DNA from: Taudactylus pleione
Lineage: Eukaryota; Chordata; Amphibia; Anura; Myobatrachidae
Direction: 5' to 3'
DNA: 64,000 nt
NCBI GenBank assembly: GCA_031769625.1
Contig: JAUIMM010000719.1
Coordinates: 372,001-436,000 of the forward strand
How positions within the stretch are numbered: position 1 is the stretch's first letter; every line of letters begins with the position of its first letter. Below, piece after piece: positions 1 through 10,764 of the stretch. The position numbers and the translations under genes were made by a program. Below the pieces are notes generated by a model. That model did no database searches, was not told the origin of the DNA, and saw only the letters and a list, made by a program, of their open reading frames with translations.

Positions 1-1683
1 CCATTCAGTTTTACTATTTTGTATTACCCAATTGTTGTCCTAAGCAGGGCATAAAATAGGGCAAAATCCCTTGAGACCCCCACCAGAAAGGTGGCAATTT
101 GGCCGGAGCACTCAAGTCCACAAACAACGTTATGCATCATGATTCCACATGAATATATCTCAGATATTCGTTGGACTTCCATCTTCAAAGAGTCTGTATC
201 TCCTGTCGAGCTGTGACTCTGCAAGAAAGTCTCTCAATGCTGCCACAATGCCTGATAGGCAATCAAAGGTCTGAGGGGCAAAGGACCAACATGCGAGACT
301 CTCCATTCTGGCTCAAGAACTGAAAGGCTGTGCTGATGACTCCAGGCCTGGCAACAGAAGCGACACGATAGATCCCAGGGGTGGCGGTAGGAGCAACTAT
401 GGGGAGATCGAGCACGTCGACGTCTGAAACAAAAAGAACACAGGGGCAGTATCTTGCGAACTCCAGGGTCCCCTGCAGTCAGGCTATGAACCGGATGCTC
501 AGGCGCAGCAGTGGAAAGAGCAAAAGAGACAGAAGGAGAAACAGGCAAAGAAGAGAGAGACAGATCACAGATCCTCACTAACTGTGTGGACCCAAATGCG
601 CTGACATGGCCAATGCTGGAGGCGCAGATGATGACACCCCTTGTTGCAACTGCCCCCCGACTGCTGTGATAGCAGGGGCATCAAAGCACCCCCACTGACA
701 CCAGCAGCGTTGCGATGGCTCCTGAATCCAGGTATGTAGTATTCCCCGATACTGGCAACCCCACATTACAGCTGCTACAGAAGGCTGCCTCAGTTCTTCC
801 AAGCCAGTAGGAGCCTGCGGCCTAGGGCATGGGGGAACCCAAGCCAGGGTCATGTCCCGATATTACAGAGGGCTGTGTATAAGATACGGTGTGTTTTGAA
901 GAGTGTTGCATATGGGGTTTTGGATTCGGTCAAACCTGTTTCTGTATGCAAGATATATAGATGATTATTATATGGGATGGGTATGAGACTGCAATGTAAA
1001 TTGTGTAGCTCACCTAAATTCTATGAACACATATTTGGACAATAAAAATGTCAACACAAATTTTTTTAAATAAAAACAAATATTCCCAAAGGCCAGTTCC
1101 TGCGTCTGAGGCTGCACTGGTCCAGTGAGGAGGTGTTTGAAATAATCCCAGCAGATGTATTAGAGCTTTGTGTAACATGACTATTCCCATAATGATTTAG
1201 ACAAAGCTCTCAAAATAGACAGCGGCATAGAAAGACCAATCCAAAACCAATCCACGGGCAGAGGTTACAGGGTTCAGGAGCCTAACTTACGTGAATCAAT
1301 ACAGCTCAGCTACAGAAAGTATCAGGAAAAATCATAGGGACCCAAGAAAATGATGCACTATTAAAGATGGACCACTTTTAATTTTATTTATTTATTTTAT
1401 TTATTTATTTTTTAATTGTTTTGACACCTACCATAGGAGATGTCACCTCGATAGCATCATATACAATTAAAGAGGTATTCCAGCTAAAAAGGTATTCTGA
1501 ACTGCCAATCCAAACCTGTTCTACCTGCCATTAACTGCGGTTGTGGCATACAATATTTGGGTCGCACTATTCATGCACCAAATATGCGGTTATTGGAACA
1601 TAAATGAGGTGCAATCCAAGGACTACAGTCACATAGAGTTCCTATGCATGTACGTTAATGACTAAAAGGTGGTCTAAAAATTC
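1..1683. other. Unassigned intergenic or intronic DNA
   Basis: No gene or repeat is recognised here. Open frames on both strands between 230 and 850 overlap each other, have mixed composition and resemble no family I know. A 5' splice-site-like CCAGgtatgt occurs at about 727-736 after a stretch open on the + strand, but no matching acceptor was found. AATAAA at about 1040 and the AT-rich tract at 1380-1415 have no associated gene. Confidence 0.3.
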
Positions 1684-1686
1684 TAA

Positions 1687-1881
1687 GGGGTAAATTTACT
1701 AAAGTGAGAGTTTTTAGAAGTGAGTTTGAAATGTGATGTTGCCCATAGCAACCAATCAGATTTTACTTACCATTTAACTAGCACCTTCTAGAAGATAATA
1801 GCTAGAATCTGATATGTTGCTATAGGAAACATCACTTTTAAAACTCACTTCTAAAAACTCTCACTTTAGTAAATTTACCCC
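1687..1881. mobile_element. Harbinger-like palindromic MITE
   Basis: The ends are long inverted repeats beginning GGGGTAAATTTACTAAAG. The whole 195-bp element folds back, with the inner arms carrying TTGCCCATAGCAACCAATCA and its inverted relative. It is flanked by TAA at 1684-1686 and 1882-1884, the 3-bp duplication expected of PIF/Harbinger elements. I recall closely similar sequence from frog genomes. A second, degraded copy lies at 54696. It has no coding capacity. Confidence 0.8.
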
Positions 1882-1884
1882 TAA

Positions 1885-2458
1885 CTGTGAAAGCGAGTAA
1901 TCAAATTAAGTTTAATAGAAGAGGAGGTGACAGGTTCCCAATACTTAGAAACATCTCGGATAGTAGATTAAATTCCCCGGCCCCCAATGGTCTCAATGAC
2001 AGTATAGAGCTAAAGAACGTTGGAAATAATTTCTGGTACTGTATATTGGAAATTGTAGACTATGAGCCTGTGTTACCAATTCACAAGATGACACCAACTT
2101 TAGTGGATGGGGGAAGGGGGAGCTCTTACTTGCTTTATGTCCCTACATGTCCATTAGGCCCCACGCCACTCCCAATCTCTATTTAATTTAGGAATACCCA
2201 TGTACAGTGATTCTGTACATTTATGATGTAGAGAGTATATTTTAAGCACAATATTAGTAATATTTCACCACTTTTAGTGAAGGTGTCACTTGTGATATAC
2301 TATCTGCTGAATACTCCATGATACATATTCCCCTATTCACTGTCCCCTTTACGTACTGACTTTTGATCTATGTGCCTGACTATACACATAAATGTATTGC
2401 TATAATAAATGCGTTTGAAGGACGATACAGTCTTAATTCAGCTTGAAATAATTAATTG
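1885..2458. other. Unassigned AT-rich DNA
   Basis: I see no gene, splice-site pair or classified repeat. The open frame reading through 1887-2186 starts in the MITE edge and resembles nothing known. Confidence 0.3.
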
Positions 2459-2474
2459 ATTGTTTTAATATTAG

Positions 2475-3015
2475 CAAAAACTATTATTATACAATAACAA
2501 GGAGCGCAAAAAATATATCTATAAACACATTCATAAAATAACAATTTGCACAATAAATATTAGTATACATTACATTAATGTTCAGTTGCCTTTATATGGA
2601 TATCCATATAAAGGCAACTGAACATCATTATGTCTAAAAAGCACACTAAATGACTGCTCCCAAAATTGAGTTCTTATTAGACGGAGTTCATTCATTTCTT
2701 ATCATATTTTATTTACTATTTCTGAGGATATAACTGTTATGTATTATAATGTACACTAATATTTATTGTGCAAATTGTTATTTTATGAATGTGTTTATAG
2801 ATATATGTTTTGCTTATTAAATATCTTTTTGATAACTTTATATATTTTTTGCGCTCCTTATTATTGTATAATAATAGTTTTTGCTTGTTCATCTAGAGTA
2901 TTACAGATTTACTCTGTAGGAGCTGCAGAAAATCACTGTCATTATAACCTACTTGCAGTTTAATTTTATATTAAGAGTTTTATCATTTATGCGCCTGAAT
3001 TTTATTTGTTTTGTT
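2475..3015. mobile_element. Foldback element with 48-bp perfect palindrome
   Basis: About 2475-2575 and 2740-2885 are long inverted repeats containing GGAGCGCAAAAAATATA and its complement. At the centre, 2578-2625 is a perfect palindrome around GGATATCC. The block is bounded by a 16-bp direct repeat ATTGTTTTAATATTAG at 2459-2474 and 3016-3031, which looks like a target-site duplication. That length suits a retroposon better than a DNA transposon, whereas the inverted repeats suggest a foldback element, so the class is open. Confidence 0.55.
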
Positions 3016-3119
3016 ATTGTTTTAATATTAGAATCAAAATATCTGTGTTGTATGTACCGATATCATTTTGAATGTAATATGCAAAAATGAAGAGAATGCG
3101 CCAGAAGAATCGAAGAACA

Positions 3120-3261
3120 AAGGCACGGAATCGGTATGAAATACCACCAGCTGTATGGCCGGCGGTTCGATTCCCGGCAGCGGCAGCCCAACAGCTGAAC
3201 AGATACCGGCAGTGGCAGCCCGACAGCGCTGGAAATCCCGTTCGTCCTAAGGTAAGTAATC
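3120..3261. other. GC-rich unclassified repeat fragment
   Basis: GC-rich segment with the related short motifs GGCAGCGGCAGCCCAACAG and GGCAGTGGCAGCCCGACAG as an imperfect direct repeat. It probably belongs to an interspersed repeat that resumes after the telomere-like block at about 3545-3720, where similar CGGGAT and GTCGGG motifs occur. No coding potential. Confidence 0.3.
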
Positions 3262-3530
3262 ACTAACCTAACCCCCCTAAACCTAACCCTCCTTAGGGGT
3301 GATTAACCCTAACCTCCCCCCCAAGTGCCTAACCCTAATCCCCCCCTGTAAGTGCCTAACCCTAACCCCCCCTTCCCCACTGCCTAAACATAAGTCCCCC
3401 GGGGGGTGCCTAACCCTAAGTCCCCCCCGGGGGTGACTAACCCTAACCCTCCCTCCCCCTAGCCTAACCCTAACCCTCCCAGGGGGGTGCCTAACCCTAA
3501 GTCCCCCACGGGTGCGCTAAACCTAACCCT
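3262..3530. repeat. Degenerate telomere-like CCTAACCCTAA-rich tract
   Basis: The tract holds many copies of CTAACCCTAA, the vertebrate telomere motif on its C-rich strand, separated by runs of C and by GGGGTGCCTAACC spacers. It is not a clean hexamer array; the unit is roughly 25-35 bp of variable length. It may be a low-complexity part of an interspersed repeat or a decayed interstitial telomeric sequence. Confidence 0.6.
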
Positions 3531-3984
3531 CCCCCCCCACGGCTGTCCGCTCGCGGCGCCCAGCATCCCTTCGATCAGGATGTCGGGCACCTGTCTCCCA
3601 GCTTCGGGAAAATTATATAGATATAGACGCCTGTCATTTAACCTACGCCGGGATAAAGCAGTCAGGAAGTCGGCTGTCGGGATCATATCAGCCGGTTTCC
3701 CGTTTGCATCCCAAAGGCACAGTGGTTCCTGACATGCTGGTTTATGTAACGTGTTCTACAATGCATGTAACGCATAGACATAGTTTATTAATATATTTAT
3801 GAAATAAGTTCTCTACCAATAGTATTGATTAATAAATATGGTTTGTGGGCAATGACTAGCCGACTGTGATTAGTCCAATAAAGGATGTGAGAGAGGGCGG
3901 CTTGTTCGCTTCTAAGGAAACGGCACATACAGTAGCCGAGAAACGAGTTGCGCCACGTCCCTTTGTTTTGGATGACTTAGGAAG
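3531..3984. other. Unassigned DNA, probably repeat-derived
   Basis: GC-rich to 3720, then AT-rich. The overlapping open frames on both strands at 3459-3732 look like chance frames in GC-rich repeat DNA. No splice pair or known family was seen. Confidence 0.3.
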
Positions 3985-4330
3985 TAAGGGTCTGATTCAG
4001 ACCCACTCACGAGCGCATAGCGCTCGCAAGCGGGTTGATGGTGGGCAGGGCTGCCATCAGAAATCGTGGGGCCCGGTACAAATGAAAAAGGCAGGGCCCC
4101 CCCACCCCCTTTGTTCTTCCCCCCAAAGGTCTGGTGGACGCAAAGGGGTGGGGTTGAGCTCTGGTATCTGGAGTGTATATATATATATATTTTTTTTTCT
4201 TTCCTTTAAATATTAAAAAAGAATAAACAGATTTTTTGTTTCTTAAATTGAGAAAAGCCTAATAATTTACAACAGAACTGTACTAACCTGCCATCCGGAG
4301 GTTCAATTACTGTATGTGGTATGGAACACT

Positions 4331-4929
4331 GGACCTCATTCAGACCCGCTCTCAAGATGCGCTCGCTCGTTGCAAAAAAAAGGGGCGGATATTTAAATTA
4401 TGTGATCGCACTGCGTCGCGTAAGGACGCCCTCTATGTCTTAGCGAGCAACGGCACTGAGCGCTCGCAAGTGTGTTAAGATGCAAGGGGGCATCTTGCAA
4501 CACAAGTCATCTCCTGGGATTGTTGGATGAATCGGTAACATCAAGAGCCATCGGAGCTGATCACAGCCCTTGAGGTAGACTTACCCCGCCGCAAGCACTG
4601 CGATCAGTACTGGCTGAGATACATGGAGGTGACGTGTACAATGACGCTACTTTGCTAATTATGCACACCCTTTAAACTGCGTTTTGTTGGCCTGACAGGC
4701 CTGCGTTCGCAACAACACTCCCCGATACAAGCATCGTCCCCTGTTACCACCCACAAATGGCACTATCTGTCACTCAAAGCAGCGGGCAGTCTGTGTGCTA
4801 CGAGCGCACAATTTCCCATTGCAGAGACTGGCTTGCACACGTGCACTGCGAATTAGACGCATGCACATTGAGCAACAATCGCCCGGCAGTGAGTGATCAC
4901 TCCTTAGTGACAGGGTCTGTATCAGGCCC
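4331..4929. mobile_element. MITE of the GGGCCTGATTCAGA superfamily
   Basis: The ends GGACCTCATTCAGACCC and GGGTCTGTATCAGGCCC are imperfect inverted repeats. The interior resembles 10255-10764 in shared short stretches such as the GCTAAT-TATGCACNCCC region, so both are one subfamily. It sits inside the hAT at 4046-6286. Confidence 0.6.
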
Positions 4930-5119
4930 AGCACGGACATGGCAAGGGGGCAGAGGTGCAAATAGAGAGAAGCACACTTAAGTAAAGGACACAGATGGGA
5001 TAGTAGCAGAGTCATAAATGGGAAGCGGGCAGAGGCAGAGATGGAGAGGGGGCAAAGGCACAGCTATGAGGGAACTGGGGCACAGATATGGGCACATATG
5101 GGGAGAGTACAGAGATAGA

Positions 5120-5803
5120 AATTTGGGTAGGGGGGAGACAGAAGCGGGATTCATGAATATTACAGGGGACAGTGGGGCAGATTGTATAGGAGGGGGACAG
5201 AGCAGGATTCAGAAATAGTACAGGGGATAGATTGTATAGGAGGGGGAGGGGAGGGCAGATAGGCATAGTACAGGGGACAATGGGGAAGATTGTATAGGAG
5301 AGAATGATGGGGCAGAGCAGGATTCAGCAATAGTACAGGGGATAGATTGTATAGGTGGGGGAGGGGAGGGCAGAGGCAGGATTTAGGCATAGTACAGGGG
5401 AAATAATACAGGGGATAGATTGTATAGGAGGGGGAGGGGATGGCAGATAGGCATAGTACAGGGGGCAATGGGGCAGATTGTATAGGAGCGAGGGATGGGG
5501 CAGAGGCAGGATTTAGGCACAGTACAGGGGACAATGGGGCAGATTGTATAGGAGGGAGGGATGGGGCAGATAGGCACAGTACAGGGGACAATGGGGCAGA
5601 TTGTATAGGAGGGAGGGATGGGGCAGATAGGCACAGTACAGGGGACAATGGGGCAGATTGTATAGGAGGGAGGGATGGGGCAGATAGGCATAGTACAGGG
5701 GACAATGGGACAGATTGTATAGGAGGGAGGGATGGGGCAGATAGGCATAGTACAGGGGACAATGGGGCAGATTGTATAGGAGGGAGGGATGGGGCAGAGG
5801 CAC
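5120..5803. repeat. 57-bp minisatellite
   Basis: Around ten tandem units contain AGTACAGGGGACAATGGGGC and AGATTGTATAGGAGGGAGGG. Units from about 5510 to 5800 are nearly identical; those before are degenerate and vary in length. Since 57 is a multiple of three, both strands show repetitive open frames with a 19-residue period, which are not genes. G-rich on the + strand; lies inside the hAT at 4046-6286. Confidence 0.9.
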
Positions 5804-6734
5804 CGCAGTTGCTCTCTCACATTTCCTTCCTCAGCGCAGTGCACACATTATCTGGCCAATGAGAGCAGGGGGAGGAGAGGAGGAGAGCTGAGGGTGGAGC
5901 AACTATGGAGGCAGAGGTGATTAAAGTAACTAATTTGATAGCGTCCTGAGAGGGGAACCTGTCTGTGAGGGGGCCCAGTGCTCCTACCTTTATTATATAA
6001 GCTGGTCCTCCTGCAGCTGCTCCTGATTCTCACAGTAACAGAAGCAGGACTATGGTGATCATGCAGCGCTGCCCGGAGAGTTCATTAATAAATGAGTCAC
6101 ATTATACACTGCTGAGCTGTGAGTGATGACTCATTCATAGAACTCTCCGGCCAGCACTTAGCAGCCTCTGCTGTCCTGTATGAGGGCAATAAATTAGCAA
6201 TTAACTCTGCCTGCCGACGTCCGGGCCCCTCAGCTGTCCGGGCCCGGTACAGGAGTGCTGGCTGTCCCCCCCTGATGGCGGCCCTGATGGTGGGGTACTG
6301 CGCACTCATGGCACGCGCCGCGCGTATGCGCAAGCCCCGGAGCGAGAGAAAATTTCTCTAGCTCCGGGGCTCACTACAAAAGGGGCGGCTGTCGATGTTG
6401 ATCGACAGCTCGCCCCGTTTTGTAGGCAGGGAGGGGGGGTGGCCCGAAGGAACGCCTACCGTTTGTGGGAGGTACCACTGACATCACCAGTGATGTCATT
6501 GGAGAGCTTCCTGCTCTGTTAGAGCAGGAAGCTCTCTGGGGCTTGCGACGGACGAGACCCTACCACAAAGGTCTCGTCGCAAGCCCCGATGGTCGCGATG
6601 GTCATGATCATCGCGACCATCACCTGGCCACTCGCAAAAGCTGTGGGTGGTCACCAGGAGGCCGCAACTAAAATAAACGCCCTGATTCAGAGCGAGCGCT
6701 CTTCAAGAGCGTCCGGCTCTGAATCAGGCCCTAA

Positions 6735-7642
6735 GCCCGCACAATAGCAAAACAACAAGTGAGCGTAAGGCAGCGAGGAAGCCTCTCAGCGCTACACATT
6801 ACATTTCCCCACATCCCACACCGGGAGCTGCGGCTGACATCAGCAATTGAGAATTACTTTTAAACTGCAACCTGATTTAATACAACTGCATCTCTCTACA
6901 GATATTATAATATATTATACTGCTGGCTTACCGATACATAACTTACAGACATTACAATATACACCTAATTAATACCAGAAAGGACCAAATTAATTAGTAC
7001 TTTTACCACTATAATTTACATCATCAGCCTTTTATTATTGAAAGTGCATGTACTAATAACTACACCTTTCATGAATGAATCACCAATTGCCATGAGGCGT
7101 ATAGACCGCACTCCCCTTTGCTAAATAGAAAAATCCTATATATAAAATTGCTGGCTCTGACCAGCATCCTGGCTCCACCCCATGCCACAGAAGATGGCCG
7201 TCACAGCAGCGCGAACCAGCGCCATGACAGGCCCCAGCCCACATGTCCATGCGGCCCCCTCCTGCCCCCTGAAATCTTGCTATTAACAGTCCCAGTGCAG
7301 GACACAGCCGGGGGGAAGGGAGAGGGCACCACCAGAACATCCAGCTGACACCTGTGCCGATAGCAGCGGCATGCGCACAGCGAACATCGAGGGGACATAG
7401 GAGAAACCGTGCACGCCTCTCCGGATTGCCGGGAGGACAAGCGCGGCTGACCATAAGGGACAGAAGGGGCCATAGGTAAGGGGTGCAGGGGGGGGAGCCC
7501 GGGCAGCCACCACTCCAAATCTGGCTGCATTAGACAGACAGGCTGTGAATGCGCTGGGAAATATTCTCAGAATCCCATACTGAACCCCAGTCACTCTAAA
7601 TAATAATGCAGTGTAATGTCCCCTGCACCATCAGGGTATTGC
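6735..7642. other. Unassigned DNA
   Basis: No gene or known repeat seen. Overlapping open frames at 7080-7594 on both strands are in GC-rich sequence with no recognisable domain or splice structure. Confidence 0.3.
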
Positions 7643-7760
7643 AGTGAGATATAGGAAGAGAGGAAGATGAGAGACAGGAGGATGTGGTGAGGAAGGAAGG
7701 AAACACACAGAGAGAAAGAAGTGAAGCTAGAATACAGAAGGAAGAAAGAGGGAGGTTAGG
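7643..7760. repeat. Purine-rich tract
   Basis: About 118 bases almost entirely A and G on the + strand, rich in GGAAG, GAGAGA and AAGAAG. Low-complexity sequence that could form triplex structures; no gene. Confidence 0.6.
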
Positions 7761-7766
7761 GGCATT

Positions 7767-8060
7767 GGACCTGATTCAGAGCCGCTCGCTCTGATTCGGG
7801 GCATACGTAGGATTTGCCCTGCGCATGCAGCAAGTTTATACAAAGTCGGTTGCAGTGAGACACAGTGGGTGGTATGTACCCAATGAGAGGCGGGATGTAC
7901 AGTGTTGCGGATGCGATGCTATGTACATCCCGCCCACTGTGTCTCACTGCGACCGAAATTGGATTTTCTCGCTGCATGCGCAGTACAAATCCTACGTATG
8001 CCCGGTATAAAAAGAATCGCTCAACTTCCCAAACATAGCGTGCACCTCTCAATCAGGCCC
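7767..8060. mobile_element. Palindromic MITE of the GGGCCTGATTCAGA superfamily
   Basis: Ends GGACCTGATTCAGAGCC and CAATCAGGCCC are inverted. Long arms pair inward: GGGCATACGTAGGATTTG near 7798 with CAAATCCTACGTATGCCC near 7985, and AGTGAGACACAGTGGG with CCCACTGTGTCTCACT. It lies about 110 bases upstream of the exon at 8173. Confidence 0.75.
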
Positions 8061-8172
8061 TAAGGAAATGAATGGAATGTATAGTAACAAAACCCAATGT
8101 AGTGATCATACGTGGCATATAGTCCCACAACTGGCCACACTGACCCTGCTGTTTCATGGCTTTGTTATGCAG

Positions 8173-8394
8173 GAAGGAATAAGGTCATTGTTGTGATTGA
8201 CGATCTGGATGACAGTCATGATGCTCAGAAGATCTTGATTCTCAACAATCAGCCGTTGATCCGAACTCTGGCCCAGGACCTGTTCATCTTCAGTGTCACA
8301 GACAAAGCATACCTTAACCTTCCACTGGAAGACATCAATCAGAGCCAACCTGACCTGAAGAAGAAGGTGGATGATATGAAAAAAATAATCAGAG
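8173..8394 (+). CDS. Internal coding exon, candidate membrane protein
   Basis: A 222-bp exon preceded by a pyrimidine-rich acceptor (TTTCATGGCTTTGTTATGCAG) and followed by the strong donor AGAG|GTAAGA. It starts with two bases completing a split codon and ends with one base, so both introns are phase 1. It encodes about 74 residues without a stop. Visible features: a hydrophobic strand ending in acidic residues (KVIVVIDDLDDSHDAQKIL), a second hydrophobic strand (DLFIFSVTDKAYLNL) and a lysine-rich charged end (DLKKKVDDMKKIIRG). The hydrophobic-DDLD motif followed by FIFSVTD resembles Walker B and sensor 1 of KAP/STAND P-loop NTPases; a divergent C-terminal half of a von Willebrand A domain is another possibility. 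Neither is firm. No upstream exon was identified, so the N-terminus and Walker A are unseen. Confidence 0.6.
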
Positions 8395-8414
8395 GTAAGA
8401 AGCGTCCGGGCCGG

Positions 8415-9526
8415 AAAGGCTGATAGCCCGTATCCTGGAGGTAAGAACGAGCTAATCAAGGGAAAGGCTGATATAACAGACCACTATTAGCCCATATCCT
8501 GGAGGTAAGAACGAGCTAATCAAGGGAAAGGCTGACATAGCAGACAAGTATTAGGCTTAACCCGTATCCTGGAGGTAAGAATGAGCTAATCAGGGGAAAG
8601 GCTGATATAACAGACCAGTATTAGCCCGTATCCTGGAGGTAAGAAGCTAATCAGGGGAAAGGCTGATATAACAGACCAGTATTAGCCCGTATCCTGGAGG
8701 TAAGAACAAGTTAATCAGGGGAAAGGCTGATATAACAGACAAGTATTAGCCCGTATCCTGGAGGTAAGAACAAGCTAATCAAGGGAAAGGCTGATATAAC
8801 AGACAAGTAATAGCCCGTATCCTGGAGGTAAGAACAAGCTAATCAAGGGAAAGGCTGATATAACAGACCAGTATTAGCCCGTATCCTGGAGGTAAGAACG
8901 AGCTAATCAAGGGAAAGGCTGACATAACAGACAAGTATTAGCCTGTATCCTGGAGGTAAGAACGAGCTAATCAGGGGAAAGGCTGATATAACAGACAAGT
9001 ATTAGCCTGTATCCTGGAGGTAAGAACGAGCTAATCAGGGGAAAGGCTGATATAACAGACAAGTATTAGCCCGTATCCTGGAGGTAAGAACAAGCTAATC
9101 AAGGGAAAGGCTGATATAACAGACAAGTATTAGCCCGTATCCTGGAGGTAAGAACGAGCTAATCAAGGGAAAGGCTGATATAACAGACAAGTATTAGCCT
9201 ATATCCTGGAGGTAAGAACGAGCTAATCAAGGGAAAGGCTGACATAACAGACAAGTATTAGCCCGTATCCTGGAGGTAAGAACGAGCTAATCAAGGGAAA
9301 GGCTGATATAACAGACAAGTATTAGCCCGTATCCTGGAGGTAAGAACGAGCTAATCAAGGGAAAGGCTGATATAACAGGCAAGTATTAGCCCGTATCCTG
9401 GAGGTAAGAACAAGCTAATCAAGGGAAAGGCTGATATAACAGACAAGTATTAGCCCATATCCTGGAGGTAAGAACGAGCTAATCAAGGGAAAGGCTGACA
9501 TAACAGACAAGTATTAACCCGTATCC
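8415..9526 (+). repeat. 64-bp minisatellite of splice-donor-like units
   Basis: Seventeen units of about 64 bp, each containing TATCCTGGAGGTAAGAACGA and AGGGAAAGGCTGATATAACA. Each carries GGAG|GTAAGA, a good match to the 5' splice-site consensus. The array begins about 20 bases after the donor of the exon at 8173-8394, and its first partial unit shares GGTAAGAA and GGAAAGGCTGAT with the donor flank, suggesting the array grew from the exon's own donor region. Confidence 0.9.
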
Positions 9527-10254
9527 CCAAGGACCCAGTGACATTAGTAATAATACAAACAAGGTACCCAGATCTGGAGGTGTATTATACAATGATGATT
9601 AAATGGGCATGAGGATAGGATGCAGCAATGCCAATCTCTACATATCTAGCACACATGGCACATTCATGGCACAATAGGGCACATTCTCCTTCTAACGTTC
9701 CTTAAGAATACTGAACTTGAATTGCTCTGTCTTTATTTAATACTGAGTGTTCGTCTTCTGGTCAACACAGATATGTACAGTAACCAAACACCTAATGATT
9801 TAATTATTTATTTAATCCTACATTCAAGACAAAACGCAGTTCATTACTACTGTATAGTGTAATAAATGAAAGGTTCCATCAGCCAATCAGCAGACAGCGC
9901 CACAAAAGCTTTGTTGGCTATTTCACGCATGCGTTGTGCAGTTTAGGAAAAGCGACATCTGGTGGACAGAAAGTTGTATTACACGCTCCGGCTTTTCCAG
10001 CGCTTCAGTACATTATGTTGCGCATTACTGCAGATTGCTGCAATTTAGAACACCAAGCAGGGCGCAACTAGCATGGCACACTACTGTACACAGTATGATT
10101 AATTATTAAGCATGCATGTACTTCTCATTACAAATTATCAGAAGTAAGGAGTCTCTACTTAATAATTCTCCCAAAAAAAGTTTTTTTGGTTTTGATTTAT
10201 TAGTTATGACTTGATGTGTAAAGTATCATCCCCTGCACCAGATATCTGCTTTAT
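9527..10254. other. Unassigned intronic DNA
   Basis: No gene, exon with paired splice sites or classified repeat seen. AT-rich with a few CpG-containing stretches. Confidence 0.35.
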
Positions 10255-10764
10255 GGGCCTGAATCAGCAAGGATCGCTATTGCGATTACAATAGCGATGA
10301 GGCACGCAGTCTCACTGAGAAGATATGCTAATGATTGCAATTGCAATGCCATACGCAGTCTAACATAAGGACGCCCCCCTTACCTTACACTCATCCGTAA
10401 TACCATCAGTAACAAGGAGTACCATCGCAGCCTCATGCACACTTGCACAAGCTCTGACCTTACTCAGAAATGACTAACCTCATGGCACGCAGTGGCAGCC
10501 CAAGCTGCATTTGACATTGCAGTGGCTAATTTATGCACGCCCCTGCAACGGCGTTCAAACACACTGGCACATCTGTTTTTCGCCCACCACTCCCCCTCTT
10601 CACCAGCTCCAAGCGCTCACTTCCTGCCACTCACTTTGCAGTGGGTCTGCGTAGTCACTGAGATTGCAGTCCCGATCGCAGTGGAGGGTTCTCACATGCG
10701 CAGAAAGCAACAATCGGCCGATTGCATGCGTAATCGCAATAGTGATCCAAGCTGAATCAGGCCC
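10255..10764. mobile_element. MITE of the GGGCCTGATTCAGA superfamily
   Basis: Ends GGGCCTGAATCAGC and GCTGAATCAGGCCC are inverted repeats. The adjacent inner arms GGATCGCTATTGCGATTA and TAATCGCAATAGTGATCC also pair. Interior resembles the element at 4331-4929. No coding capacity. Confidence 0.75.

Larger units (their letters stand above)
4046..6286. mobile_element. Non-autonomous hAT element, 2.24 kb
   Basis: The 14-bp terminal repeats are CAGGGCTGCCATCA and TGATGGCGGCCCTG (one mismatch). The flanking 8-bp duplication ATGGTGGG at 4038-4045 and 6287-6294 is perfect. CAGGG ends plus an 8-bp duplication are diagnostic of hAT. No transposase is present; the interior holds another MITE (4331-4929), a G-rich 57-bp minisatellite and unassigned DNA. 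A related terminus is at 42498. Confidence 0.9.
3988..6731. mobile_element. Hairpin-chain MITE (Harbinger-like) split by a hAT
   Basis: The left end GGGTCTGATTCAGACC and right end GGCTCTGAATCAGGCCC are inverted repeats flanked by TAA at 3985-3987 and 6732-6734, a 3-bp duplication of PIF/Harbinger type. The element itself is 3988-4045 plus 6287-6731; the middle is an inserted hAT. The right part is a run of adjacent hairpins at about 6331-6362, 6378-6420, 6477-6502, 6503-6538, 6539-6588 and 6587-6622, then a terminal hairpin at 6690-6720. The same hairpin order recurs at 54094 and 59168. Confidence 0.75.

Noticed and set aside
722..736. 5' splice-site-like CCAGgtatgt after an open stretch, possible upstream exon
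   Set aside because: No credible acceptor and no recognisable peptide; left unannotated as an exon.
234..853. Minus-strand open frames of 91-114 residues
   Set aside because: No similarity recalled, no start or splice context, and overlapping + strand frames of similar length.
3164..3174. tRNA B-box match GGTTCGATTCC
   Set aside because: No A box at suitable spacing and no cloverleaf; it sits in a GC-rich repeat, so a chance match is likelier than a tRNA or SINE promoter.
5160..5862. Repetitive proteins on both strands
   Set aside because: Products of the 57-bp minisatellite, whose period is a multiple of three.
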